Origin: Aurantibacter crassamenti
GTDB lineage: Bacteria; Bacteroidota; Bacteroidia; Flavobacteriales; Flavobacteriaceae
Length of the DNA: 64,000 nucleotides
Assembly (NCBI RefSeq): GCF_016811105.1
Contig: NZ_JAFBGM010000001.1
Span: forward strand, 2,967,409 to 3,031,408
Reading direction: 5' to 3'
The notes under the pieces are model-generated. The model was not told where the DNA came from, ran no database searches, and saw only the letters and a list, made by a program, of their open reading frames with translations. A program made the position numbers and the translations under genes. Shown here piece by piece: positions 1 to 8,540 of the stretch (its first letter is position 1; each line of letters opens with the position of its first letter).

Positions 1-268
1 TACTACCACTATATACAGTACTTGCAGTTAAATTTCCTGAAACTTCTACCACAGGGTCATTAGGGCCATCACCATCTAAATCTTGCGATTGTAATGTAAT
101 TGTAGGTACACCACTTGCAGATAAAGTAACGTTCATGGTAGTTATAATTTCCTCCTCATTTACAACTTCTGGATTTTCATCATCATCTGAGCAAGAAGTA
201 AGACTTGTGAAAACAATTAAGAATGTAGTCGATAAAATTGTGCTGTTAAATATGTTCTTTTTTCTCAT
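1..268 (-). CDS. Lipoprotein next to a TonB receptor (3' end outside window)
   Basis: The first 89 codons are visible and the gene runs off the left edge. The N-terminus MRKKNIF is followed by a hydrophobic stretch and a lipobox ending SLTSC at about residue 29, then an acidic DDDENPE linker, so it is probably an outer-membrane or periplasm-facing lipoprotein. A Asp/Gly-rich segment (DLDGDGPND) follows. The start is the ATG at 266-268, 15 bp before the TonB receptor's stop in reading order, but this gene is downstream of the receptor, so the two probably form an operon. Similar Cys-Ser-Asp-rich lipoproteins accompany ZnuD-like receptors in Flavobacteria. Function is not known; a metal-binding role is inference from position only. 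Confidence 0.75.
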   Translation of the reverse strand, partial: MRKKNIFNSTILSTTFLIVFTSLTSCSDDDENPEVVNEEEIITTMNVTLSASGVPTITLQSQDLDGDGPNDPVVEVSGNLTASTVYSGS

Positions 269-283
269 TTTAGTTATTTGTAT

Positions 284-2683
284 TTAGTATTTAAAATTAA
301 ATTGTACTATAAAATTGCGACCCAAATCGTCGGCGAAATATCGCTGACGATTTAAATAATCACGGTACGCTGTATTTAATAAATTATTGACCGTTAAACT
401 TACTTGCAATTGATTTTTTTGTCCAATAGGAAATTGCATTTTTGAGTAAGCGGACAACAGGTGATAGGCTGGGGGTGTAGTATTTATTTGCAATAAAACA
501 TCTTGTTGTTGTTCTGGTGAAAAAACGATAATGTCTTCGGGAAATTCATTTTGACGAAATACATAATTACTCTCCAGTGAAATTTCAAAATCAGACCATT
601 TTGGTCGATTAAAAGAAACTTTATTCCGAAAATTAGCTGCAGGAATATTTATCAAGGCCTTGTCAAAATCTAAATCTTTGCCTTTCACCAATGAAAATTT
701 ATGACTTGTACTCCAGTTCTTCCAAAAATTAGAATAGATGGAGGCGTCAAAGCCTACAATTCTAGCCGTTGTTTGCCTGTATGACCAAACTGGAAATGCC
801 CCTCGAAGCGTAAATTCAACCCCTGTTGGTTCCAACAAAATGAAATCACTTAAAAAATTTACATAGGGTTCAAACGAATAAGCCCATAAATCATAATCAG
901 CTTCTTTGGAAACTGAAAACTTGTGTGAGGTTTCACTTTTTATTCGCAAATCACCCAATTCAATTCGAGCCGCTGAGTGATGCAAACCGTCGCTAAAAAG
1001 TTCAGACGGGTTTGGCGCACGTTGGCCAAGAGCATAATTAAATCGAAGAGTTGATGAATTATCAACCTGATATTCCATTCCCAAGGTGCCAGATAAGTTA
1101 TGATAATCAAATATTGGGTTTGTAAGCAACTGTGTACCCAAATCATCAATTACAATATCCTGAAATTGTTCATCATATCCACGTTCTTCCCACCGCGATG
1201 TACGGTAGAATTTCTTGGCATCAATACGATTATAATCATAGCGTAAACCGCCATCTACAGTTAAATTATCGCTAAAACGATACTCTCCAATAAGAAATAG
1301 TCCAACGTCATATTTCTTATAATCAGGTATCAATCTTCGCACACCGGTATCTGGATTTGCAAAATTATCTTGATACCGCCCCATTACACCAGTATGTAGC
1401 TTATACTTATATTCTGAATCCCATTTAAAGTCACTTGAAAATGTATGTGTGGTTAAATCAAGGTCAATAGATGCTTTGTTTGCATCATCACCAACACGAA
1501 TGTCATACTCAAACCTTCTGTTTTTTTGAAAATCATATTGCACATTCAACTTGCCTAAACCTTGAAATCTTTTATAGAAATTAAGACTTCCGATATGATG
1601 TGCCACTTCTTGTCGTGGACTTTCAATATCATAAGTGAAGGATTCGATAATTGCAGGTTCTTGGCTGTTAATACTTTGAATTAAGTCATCAACATTACCA
1701 ATATGCGAAGCTCTTAAAATTGCTAAATCACTTTCAAAATAAGAGTACTTTACATTAAACCCCCAATTGAACAATAGTTTTCCAAAATTAATTTTACCGG
1801 CCTTTTCTTGACTAGATGTATTAGAGAGAATGTAATTTGGAGCTTCTCGATCTCCTAGACGCTTTAACGAACCTTGCCCTTTAATAAAAAAGCCATTTTC
1901 AAAAACCTTTGTAAGTTCAGAACTAATATTACCACCCCTGCCATTGGTAACACCATTAATTACGGTTTTACCAAATAAAGTATCTTGTTCTTTAAATTTG
2001 GGTTGCTCAATGACAATAACACCCCCAATTGCATCGCCACCATATTGTAGCGCTGCTGCTCCTTTTATCACAGCAATTGAGCCAGAACCATTGATATCAA
2101 TATTTGGTGCATGTTCTTCGCCCCATTCCATATCTTGCATTCGAACACCATCATTTAGAACAAGAACTCTACTACCATTTAGACCATGAATTGATGGTTT
2201 AACAATATTAGCACCGGTATTCAATGATGAAACTCCATTGATTTCTTTAAGTGCATCACCAATACTTTGGCTACTATATTGTTCAATAGTTTCGAGTTTT
2301 AATGTTTGCTCTAATGCTGAATTAGTTTTATTCTGAATACTAGAACCAACAATCTTTACTTCTTCAAGTTCTTCTAAATGATGTTCTAAACTTATTTCTT
2401 GATAAGTATCACCATCAATTAAAACGGTAATTAATTTCGTTTTACATTCTTCATGATAGACCTCAAGTTCAATATAGCCATCACATAGGTTTTCAATTCG
2501 AAATTTACCATTCAAACCCGTAACAACAGATTTCGTTGTTCCTGTAAGTAACACGGTGGCATTATGCAACGGTGTATTATCGTGAAAGTCGATAATTTCA
2601 CCTAATAAAATGGAGTTGCAGTCTTGCGCATTAATGTTGCACGCAGCAATAATTGCGAACAACGCGATAGCGTACGTTCTCAT
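284..2683 (-). CDS. TonB-dependent outer membrane receptor, ZnuD-like
   Basis: 799 aa, full length for the family. A signal peptide covers about residues 1-20. A carboxypeptidase-regulatory-like domain (about 24-110) comes next, then the plug (about 115-230) with VLNDGVRMQD and YGGDAIGGVIVIEQP, and a 22-strand-type barrel ending in an aromatic residue (NFKY). The plug segment EWGEEHAPNID resembles receptors of the ZnuD/zinc or metal-chelate group. It imports a substrate across the outer membrane using ExbBD-TonB energy. The downstream lipoprotein and upstream 110-aa Cys/His protein are co-oriented, suggesting one operon. Substrate is inferred, not shown. Confidence 0.85.
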   Translation of the reverse strand: MRTYAIALFAIIAACNINAQDCNSILLGEIIDFHDNTPLHNATVLLTGTTKSVVTGLNGKFRIENLCDGYIELEVYHEECKTKLITVLIDGDTYQEISLEHHLEELEEVKIVGSSIQNKTNSALEQTLKLETIEQYSSQSIGDALKEINGVSSLNTGANIVKPSIHGLNGSRVLVLNDGVRMQDMEWGEEHAPNIDINGSGSIAVIKGAAALQYGGDAIGGVIVIEQPKFKEQDTLFGKTVINGVTNGRGGNISSELTKVFENGFFIKGQGSLKRLGDREAPNYILSNTSSQEKAGKINFGKLLFNWGFNVKYSYFESDLAILRASHIGNVDDLIQSINSQEPAIIESFTYDIESPRQEVAHHIGSLNFYKRFQGLGKLNVQYDFQKNRRFEYDIRVGDDANKASIDLDLTTHTFSSDFKWDSEYKYKLHTGVMGRYQDNFANPDTGVRRLIPDYKKYDVGLFLIGEYRFSDNLTVDGGLRYDYNRIDAKKFYRTSRWEERGYDEQFQDIVIDDLGTQLLTNPIFDYHNLSGTLGMEYQVDNSSTLRFNYALGQRAPNPSELFSDGLHHSAARIELGDLRIKSETSHKFSVSKEADYDLWAYSFEPYVNFLSDFILLEPTGVEFTLRGAFPVWSYRQTTARIVGFDASIYSNFWKNWSTSHKFSLVKGKDLDFDKALINIPAANFRNKVSFNRPKWSDFEISLESNYVFRQNEFPEDIIVFSPEQQQDVLLQINTTPPAYHLLSAYSKMQFPIGQKNQLQVSLTVNNLLNTAYRDYLNRQRYFADDLGRNFIVQFNFKY

Positions 2684-2750
2684 AATTAATAAGTATAAAT
2701 GAAATAGAAATTATGCGCCAAATTAAAGGCTCATAAATAGGGGGTAGGAA

Positions 2751-3083
2751 CTAGGAGTCAGTTGGCGGACCTCTTAAAGAGAAATGAAGTTTTTGATATT
2801 TACTTAGGAAAAAATAGTTTGAAAATTGCTTTTCTTCTATTGGTGTAATTATACTGTAAGGGGTATTGTATTCAGTAATTACAAATTTTGTAGTGAAATG
2901 AAATTTTTGGTATTCGCAATTGAATTCTGCTTCATGAAGGTGAACAGTTTTCAAATCATCACAATCGATATCAACATGTTCATATAAAGCATGCGATAAT
3001 TTTACAGCAACAGGCAATTGTAGCGCGGCAACCAAAATAAGTGCAACAATACTTTTAATAAAATTAGTGCTGGAACTATCCAT
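2751..3083 (-). CDS. Small exported protein with Cys/His motifs, TonB-receptor-linked
   Basis: 110 aa. A hydrophobic N-terminal segment (about 10-30) looks like a signal anchor. The mature part has the motif HVDIDCDD and a second cluster HLHEAEFNCEYQKFHF, giving two Cys and several His in a short stretch. It sits 67 bp upstream of the ZnuD-like receptor on the same strand, so co-transcription is likely. Proteins of this kind commonly precede such receptors in Flavobacteriaceae. The Cys/His content is seen in the sequence; a role in metal sensing or handling is inference. No named domain recognised. Confidence 0.65.
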   Translation of the reverse strand: MDSSSTNFIKSIVALILVAALQLPVAVKLSHALYEHVDIDCDDLKTVHLHEAEFNCEYQKFHFTTKFVITEYNTPYSIITPIEEKQFSNYFFLSKYQKLHFSLRGPPTDS

Positions 3084-3100
3084 AGCGCAAAAGTAACCAA

Positions 3101-3418
3101 TTATTTGAATAGAAACCCAAGTCCCATACGACTTAACATTTTCTTCTCAAATTCCCAGAAAAATTTAAACTGACCTAAAAGCCATCCGTATATTACTAAT
3201 AGTATTTGATAAAAGGGAAATATCAGAAGTATTCGTAGCAGCCAGTAAAGAGCTCCACCAAACCAGGCATTTGCAAATGATTCCCTATTCAAACCAATCC
3301 ATTCTAAAAAGGGCTTAGCTACAAAAACAGCAGAAGACCCAGTAATTGAGAATACGATAAAAATGATGATGAGTTGAAAATTTGAGGATACACCCCAACG
3401 TTCTTTTAGTTTTTCCAT
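3101..3418 (-). CDS. Small membrane protein, DUF6787-like
   Basis: 105 aa with two to three hydrophobic helices (about 17-38, 55-72, 75-92) and the conserved-looking pattern KERWGVSS at the start and LGQFKFFWEFEKKML near the end. It resembles the DUF6787 family that is widespread in Flavobacteriia. Start is the ATG at 3416-3418. Its stop lies only 17 bp from the start of the 110-aa gene, and it is followed on the same strand by the receptor cluster. Function unknown. Confidence 0.65.
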   Translation of the reverse strand: MEKLKERWGVSSNFQLIIIFIVFSITGSSAVFVAKPFLEWIGLNRESFANAWFGGALYWLLRILLIFPFYQILLVIYGWLLGQFKFFWEFEKKMLSRMGLGFLFK

Positions 3419-3443
3419 AGTTTTTACTGCGCTGCAAATATAT

Positions 3444-3905
3444 CTAAATACGTGGTAAAAATGGACCTAAACGCTGTCTGTATTTTCTTTGAAAGTAAAT
3501 AAAGTAATTATATAGTTTATAATTTACTTCATACCCATAATCAATATGTGGACTATAATCAATTTGCAATTCATATAATCTTGAGTTGTATTGTTGCGGC
3601 TGCAATACTCTTTGATTCCAATTGGTAACATAGATTTGATTTCTATTCTCTAGATATGATTGTGAATAATAGCCTTCTGGTTTTGCTATGCTTAGAAGCC
3701 AAGAATTAAATCCGGGTTCAATAATTATTATTTCATATTCTGTTTCTTCATTTGCTATTTGAATAGTATCGCCGACTGTTTGGCTAAAAACAGCTTTTTC
3801 TTCATCTGAAATATCAGGAAGGTTTTCTGCTTTTTTTGTGGTGCCACAGCTAATTACAAAAATTACTAGTGCGGTTGTCATTAAGAGTTTTATAGTCTTT
3901 TCCAT
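3444..3905 (-). CDS. Lipoprotein, DUF6146-like
   Basis: 153 aa. The N-terminus MEKTIKLLMTTALVIFVISC is a clean lipoprotein signal with the lipidated Cys at residue 20. The C-terminal half is basic and aromatic (YFQRKYRQRLGPFLPRI), a pattern seen in the flavobacterial DUF6146 family. An in-frame TTG 15 nt upstream could extend it, but the ATG at 3903-3905 starts exactly at the signal peptide and is preferred. Function unknown. Only 25 bp separate it from the DUF6787-like gene. Confidence 0.65.
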   Translation of the reverse strand: MEKTIKLLMTTALVIFVISCGTTKKAENLPDISDEEKAVFSQTVGDTIQIANEETEYEIIIIEPGFNSWLLSIAKPEGYYSQSYLENRNQIYVTNWNQRVLQPQQYNSRLYELQIDYSPHIDYGYEVNYKLYNYFIYFQRKYRQRLGPFLPRI

Positions 3906-3918
3906 AGTTTTAAGATAC

Positions 3919-3955
3919 AAAAAAACCGTCCACCAAAAAAGGAAGACGGTTTTGT
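3919..3955 (-). terminator. Terminator after the DUF937 gene
   Basis: Hairpin with arms AAACCGTC and GACGGTTT, followed on the minus strand by an A/T tract. It sits immediately downstream of the DUF937 gene and upstream of the next minus-strand gene, so it separates two transcription units. Confidence 0.7.
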
Positions 3956-3975
3956 ATTATATATGAGTTGGAGAT

Positions 3976-4611
3976 TTATTTTCCGAAAAGTCCACCTAAA
4001 AGGCCACCAATTCCTCCACTTTTTCCACCTAGAGCCATAGACGCTACGTCATCTAAGATACTACCATCACCATCTGAATCAAGAAAAGATTCGATAAGTG
4101 ATTGTTGTTTATTAGCCGATTGTCCGCCACCCATTACGCTTCCTAATAAGTCACCAATACCATTAGCATCGCTTACATTACTTTGCTTAGTTTGTTTACC
4201 TAAATAACCCATTAATAATGGAGCAGCTACTTTAAGAATTGTTCCAATAGTGCCAGCGTCCATACCTGACTTTGAACTTAATGCATTTTCAACCTGTGGT
4301 TGTTTACCACCTAAAATATGACCTAAAATTCCAGCGCCATCATCCATAACAGATTGATCTACACCGCCGCCAAAAAGGCCACTTAAATTATCTAAAATTC
4401 CGCCGTCATGTTTTCCAGAAGAAAGTGCACTCATTAATCCTTGAGCACCTTCTGGTGTTGCTGCATTTTTTTTCATTGCTCCAAGCAATACAGGTAATGC
4501 CATACTAAGCACGCTTCCTGTTTGATCGGTTGACTGGCCTGTTTGACCTGCCACACCGCTTATTAATTGTTTACCCATTGGGCTACTCAATAAATCTAAT
4601 AATCCTGACAT
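3976..4611 (-). CDS. DUF937 domain protein
   Basis: 211 aa, Gly/Ser/Met-rich, beginning MSGLLDLLSSPMGKQLI. It is built from repeated amphipathic segments such as GLMSALSSG, ILGHILGGKQ and LLMGYLGK, matching the DUF937 family (YidB-like). The C-terminus is a glycine-rich tail (GGIGGLLGGLFGK), also common in that family. A DSDGDGS stretch around residue 180 resembles a calcium-loop-like sequence, but this is speculative. It ends the minus-strand block that includes serC-serA upstream and is followed by a terminator. Function unknown. Confidence 0.8.
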   Translation of the reverse strand: MSGLLDLLSSPMGKQLISGVAGQTGQSTDQTGSVLSMALPVLLGAMKKNAATPEGAQGLMSALSSGKHDGGILDNLSGLFGGGVDQSVMDDGAGILGHILGGKQPQVENALSSKSGMDAGTIGTILKVAAPLLMGYLGKQTKQSNVSDANGIGDLLGSVMGGGQSANKQQSLIESFLDSDGDGSILDDVASMALGGKSGGIGGLLGGLFGK

Positions 4612-4685
4612 TATAATTAGTGTTTAAAATTGTATGCGTAATGTACAAAAAAAAATAAATAACATTCTTTGAGTACCAGCTAAAG

Positions 4686-5636
4686 TTACTTTAACAACGC
4701 AGTAATTTGATTAGCAAGTTCTGTGCCAATTCGATCTTGTGCTTCACCTGTTGCTGCACCTATATGTGGTGTTAATGAAATATTTGGGTGCATTAAAATT
4801 TTCATCTCAGGTGTTGGCTCAGATTCAAATACATCTAAACACGCAAATGATAATTTATTACTTTCTAAGGCATTGATAAGTGCAACTTCATCAAGAACGC
4901 CACCACGAGCAGCATTTACAATTGCAGCCCCTGATTTCATTAAATCAAATTCTGATTTACCAATTACATATTCTTTTTGAGCAGGTACATGAAGAGTTAT
5001 AAAATCTGCAGTTTTCAAAACATCCTCTTTTGAAAGACTTTTAAAGTTGAAGTCAATTGATTGTCCATTATAAAATGACAATGCTAGTGAAGCCTCATCC
5101 ATAAAAGGATCATGATATATAACCTTCATACCAACACCAAGAGCTACTTTAGCAGTGGCCTGACCAATACGACCAAAACCAATTACACCAAGTATTTTAC
5201 CTCTTAGCTCACTACCTTTTGCATAATTCTTTTTGAGCTGCTTAAATTTAGTGTCACCATCTAAAGGCATGTTTCGGTTTGCATCGTATAGAAAGCGAAC
5301 ACCGCCAAATAAATGTGCAAAAACCAACTCAGCAACAGACTCAGAAGATGCGGCTGGCGTATTTATAACATGTAGGCCCTTTTCTCGAGCATAGGTTACA
5401 TCAATATTATCCATACCAACACCACCACGACCAATCAACTTTAGCGAAGGGCAACTATCAATTAAGTCTTTACGAACAGTAGTTGCACTTCTAACCAATA
5501 AACCAACAATTTGGTTTTCATTGATAAAATTTACAAGCTGTTCTTGAGCTACATTGGTAGTTAATACTTCAAAACCTTCATTTTGCATTGCATCTACACC
5601 TGTTTGTGAGATGCCGTCGTTGGCTAATATTTTCAT
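4686..5636 (-). CDS. serA: D-3-phosphoglycerate dehydrogenase (short form)
   Basis: 316 aa D-2-hydroxyacid dehydrogenase. The NAD-binding motif GVIGFGRIGQ (about 148-157) is followed by the catalytic Arg in NAARGG, Glu in VFESEP and His in PHIGAAT. It has no C-terminal ACT domain, so it is the short SerA form without the usual serine-binding regulatory domain. It oxidises 3-phosphoglycerate to 3-phosphohydroxypyruvate, the first step of serine synthesis. The preceding gene in the transcript is serC, the next enzyme of the pathway, which strongly supports this assignment over other hydroxyacid dehydrogenases. Confidence 0.9.
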   Translation of the reverse strand: MKILANDGISQTGVDAMQNEGFEVLTTNVAQEQLVNFINENQIVGLLVRSATTVRKDLIDSCPSLKLIGRGGVGMDNIDVTYAREKGLHVINTPAASSESVAELVFAHLFGGVRFLYDANRNMPLDGDTKFKQLKKNYAKGSELRGKILGVIGFGRIGQATAKVALGVGMKVIYHDPFMDEASLALSFYNGQSIDFNFKSLSKEDVLKTADFITLHVPAQKEYVIGKSEFDLMKSGAAIVNAARGGVLDEVALINALESNKLSFACLDVFESEPTPEMKILMHPNISLTPHIGAATGEAQDRIGTELANQITALLK

Positions 5637-5706
5637 TTTATTTTGATTGACGGTTATTTGCTGCTACTATCAGTTCTAAAAACTAATAGTTGACAACATT
5701 GAACAA

Positions 5707-6771
5707 TTATCCTTTTCTTTCCATTTCACTCATTACATCAACTAATACGCCTACACTTTCTAATGAGAGCGCGTTGTACATTGATGCACGGTATCCACCA
5801 ACAGAACGGTGTCCGTTTAAACCATTGATGCCAGCTTCTTTGCACAGCTTATCAAATTCCTCTTTCAATCGTTCATCAGTTAAAGTGAAAGTAGCATTCA
5901 TATTAGAACGGTCTTCTTTTTTTGCATATCCTTCAAAAACCGGATTCAATTCAATCTCAGAATAGAGCAATTGTGCTTTTTTGTTATTGATTTCTTCAAT
6001 AGCACTAATACCGCCAAGATTTTTAAGCCATTCTAATGTTAACATAGAAACATATACAGGAAAAACAGGAGGCGTATTAAACATACTGTCTTTGCTAATA
6101 TGTACTTTATAATCTAACATAGAAGGTATTTGGCGCGAAACTTTACCTAAAATATCTTCTTTAATTACAACCAAAGTGGTTCCTGCAGGGCCCATATTTT
6201 TTTGAGCTCCAGCATAAATTAAATCGAATTGTGAAAAATCTAAAACTCTAGAAAATATATCAGAGCTCATATCACAAACTAAGGGCATGTTTACGGTAGG
6301 AAACTTTTTAATCTGTGTTCCAAAAATGGTATTATTTGAAGTTAGATGTAAATAATCTAAATCATTAGGTACAACATAACCTTTTGGTATATAGTTGTAA
6401 TTTTCATCTTTTGAAGAGCCAACTTCAACAACTTCACCAAACAATTTGGCTTCTTTTATTGATTTATCAGCCCAAGTACCTGTATTTATATAGCCCGCTT
6501 TTTTCTCAAGAAGATTATAGGCAACCATTAAAAATTCAGTACTAGCACCGCCTTGTAAAAATAAGGCTTGGTACCCTTTACCTTCAAGACCCAATAATTC
6601 TAGGGCTAATGCACGGGCATTGTCCATAACCTCTACAAAGTCTTTGCTACGGTGTGAAATCTCAATTAGGGATAATCCCAATCCATTAAATTCGATTACA
6701 GCTTCAGAAGCTTTCTTCATTACTTCTTTTGGAAGGACACATGGGCCGGCACTAAAATTATGTTTTTGCAT
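5707..6771 (-). CDS. serC: Phosphoserine aminotransferase
   Basis: 354 aa, usual length for SerC. It begins MQKHNFSAGPCVLP, the typical SerC start, and carries the PLP-lysine motif YAGAQKNMGPAG (about 187-198) and a C-terminal GHRSVGGYRASMYNA that binds the substrate phosphate. It converts 3-phosphohydroxypyruvate and glutamate to phosphoserine in the cytoplasm. It lies upstream of serA on the same strand with a 70 bp gap. An acyl-CoA reductase gene precedes it, an arrangement widely conserved in Flavobacteriaceae. Confidence 0.95.
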   Translation of the reverse strand: MQKHNFSAGPCVLPKEVMKKASEAVIEFNGLGLSLIEISHRSKDFVEVMDNARALALELLGLEGKGYQALFLQGGASTEFLMVAYNLLEKKAGYINTGTWADKSIKEAKLFGEVVEVGSSKDENYNYIPKGYVVPNDLDYLHLTSNNTIFGTQIKKFPTVNMPLVCDMSSDIFSRVLDFSQFDLIYAGAQKNMGPAGTTLVVIKEDILGKVSRQIPSMLDYKVHISKDSMFNTPPVFPVYVSMLTLEWLKNLGGISAIEEINNKKAQLLYSEIELNPVFEGYAKKEDRSNMNATFTLTDERLKEEFDKLCKEAGINGLNGHRSVGGYRASMYNALSLESVGVLVDVMSEMERKG

Positions 6772-6868
6772 TTTATGCTAAATTAAGTTCAGTTACTTGA
6801 TTTTTTTTAAGAACCCTAAAGGTCTTAAATTTCTAAGGAATTTGCGGTAGCTTAAACCAAGAATTATG

Positions 6869-7921
6869 TTATGTTTTTAACAGGAAGGCAATAGTATCGA
6901 CTCCGTCTGCATAATCATTAAGTTTTGGCGTCTGTGTTTCACCAAAAATTATCTCATTGTCTAAGAAATTTGATGCTACAACACATTGCAAATGTTCTTC
7001 ATCGTCTATCAACCGTTTTTTTAATGATTCTTCAGAAGAATAATACTCATAATTTAATGATGCAATAGGGGAACCATAACTTTTATCTTCCTTAAGAATT
7101 AAAAAGCCATTATCTAAAATAGCGAAATTACTCATTAAATATACCGCCTTGTTATAATCGTAATTATTAGCGTATTTATTCTGATTTACAATATCGCCAA
7201 AAGGAAAAATTGCCTTGAACAGAATATCAAAATCATAGTTCTTAGGCACAAATAATTTAGATACAGAACGGCAACCTAATCCGTAATAATGAAAAATATC
7301 TTTTCCTAAGGCTTCTAATTGCGAAGTAGTTTCATCACCCTTTATAACGGCAACAGAATTTCTATTTTTCCGAATTATATTGGGTTTTTTGCTAAAATAA
7401 TATTCAAAATAACGAGAGGTGTTATTGCTTCCTGTGGCAATAACAACATCGAAATTCTCTAGTTTACCATCGCTAAATTCAATTTTATCCTTTAAAGTAG
7501 GTTCTTTTTCAATTAAAAAGCTTGCCAAAAAGGGTACTAATACTTTATCACTATCTGATAATTTTACAAGTGCTTTATTACCTGTAATTAGTACAGAAAG
7601 AAAATCATGAAACCCTACCAGCGGAATATTTCCGGCCATGATAATAGCTACAGTTTTCTGTTTGGGTGTTACATCTACTTCTGAATTATTGTATGTTGAG
7701 AGCCAAGCTGTTAACTCTTGTTCTGTTAATAAATCTGCCCAACTTTCAATAGCTAATACTACATTTTCTTTAGTAAACCATCCGTTTTTATGCCCAGCGA
7801 GTATGATAGTTTCTTCAAGTTTTTGCGACCAATCATCTTCATTGGCGGTTGACTCGAGAAATGCTCTTAGAAAACTTCCAAGAGACGCGAAAGCAATAAT
7901 TGTTTTATTAAGGTCGTTCAT
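6869..7921 (-). CDS. Acyl-CoA reductase, LuxC family
   Basis: 350 aa from the ATG at 7919-7921 (MNDLNKTIIAFASLG); an upstream in-frame TTG would add 17 basic residues and is less likely. The sequence fits the LuxC-type acyl-CoA reductase family of the aldehyde dehydrogenase fold: IIMAGNIPLVGFHDFL, ATGSNNTSRYFEYYF, RKNRNSVAVI and the probable catalytic cysteine in YYGLGCRSVSK. The expected reaction is NADPH-dependent reduction of acyl-CoA or a related thioester to aldehyde. It precedes serC and is divergent from a ferredoxin gene; the physiological link is not established. Confidence 0.8.
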   Translation of the reverse strand: MNDLNKTIIAFASLGSFLRAFLESTANEDDWSQKLEETIILAGHKNGWFTKENVVLAIESWADLLTEQELTAWLSTYNNSEVDVTPKQKTVAIIMAGNIPLVGFHDFLSVLITGNKALVKLSDSDKVLVPFLASFLIEKEPTLKDKIEFSDGKLENFDVVIATGSNNTSRYFEYYFSKKPNIIRKNRNSVAVIKGDETTSQLEALGKDIFHYYGLGCRSVSKLFVPKNYDFDILFKAIFPFGDIVNQNKYANNYDYNKAVYLMSNFAILDNGFLILKEDKSYGSPIASLNYEYYSSEESLKKRLIDDEEHLQCVVASNFLDNEIIFGETQTPKLNDYADGVDTIAFLLKT

Positions 7922-7969
7922 ATATTTGCGATAGATCTTTCTAGACTTTATCTTTGTAATTGCAAAATG

Positions 7970-7977
7970 CAAAAGTA
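7970..7977 (-). promoter_or_regulatory. Putative -7 element for the acyl-CoA reductase/serC/serA unit
   Basis: On the minus strand the sequence reads TACTTTTG, a match to the Bacteroidetes -7 consensus TAnnTTTG, about 50 bp before the ATG. No good -33 TTTG was found at the right distance. Confidence 0.4.
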
Positions 7978-8052
7978 AGAAGGTGAAATCGATTTTACCT
8001 ACTTTTTAAGATTCTGCTGAAAAGCGAATTTCAGCACATAGAAATAGAAATT

Positions 8053-8406
8053 ATGGCTATAATAATAACAGATGAATGTATCAATTGCGGGGCCTGTGAA
8101 CCAGAATGCCCTAATACAGCAATATATGAAGGAGCAGATGAGTGGCGTTATTCAGATGGAACTTCATTAAAAGGAGACGTTGTACTTACTGATGGAAAGG
8201 CTGTAAACGCTGATGATGTTCAAGAACCTATAAGTGACGAGGTCTACTATATTGCACCTGACAAATGTACTGAGTGTATGGGCTTTCATGAAGAACCACA
8301 ATGTGCGGCAGTTTGCCCAGTTGATTGTTGTATTCCTGATGAAGACCATGTAGAAAGCGAAGAAGTTTTACTTGGAAAGCAGGCATTTATGCATCCTGAG
8401 GGATAA
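8053..8406 (+). CDS. Ferredoxin, 2[4Fe-4S]
   Basis: 117 aa. The first cluster motif is [12 protein letters not shown] (residues about 10-21). The second is split by an insertion: [13 protein letters not shown] followed by AAVCPVDCC. This matches dicluster ferredoxins of the Bacteroidetes type. It is a cytoplasmic electron carrier. It is transcribed divergently from the acyl-CoA reductase gene, the usual neighbour in this family, and convergent with the large TonB receptor gene, from which it is separated by a strong terminator. Confidence 0.9.
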   Translation: MAIIITDECINCGACEPECPNTAIYEGADEWRYSDGTSLKGDVVLTDGKAVNADDVQEPISDEVYYIAPDKCTECMGFHEEPQCAAVCPVDCCIPDEDHVESEEVLLGKQAFMHPEG

Positions 8407-8485
8407 AATAGTTTATAGACTAAAAATGTATAGTTGTACTTAAGAATTTAAGTTGTAACATACTTTTTTTTTAAACTCTAAAAAT

Positions 8486-8524
8486 AAAAAGGGGAATTTC
8501 TACTTAGTAGAAATTCCCCTTTTT
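8486..8524. terminator. Bidirectional terminator
   Basis: A perfect 14-bp stem (GGGGAATTTCTACT and its complement, one base apart) is flanked by A5 on the left and T5 on the right. It lies between the convergent ferredoxin and TonB-receptor genes and can serve both strands. Confidence 0.9.
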
Positions 8525-8540
8525 AAGTAAGTATTACTTT

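Noticed and set aside
1944..2189. Plus-strand frame of 81 codons inside the TonB receptor gene
   Set aside because: Antisense shadow of a well-supported coding region; no domain or start context.
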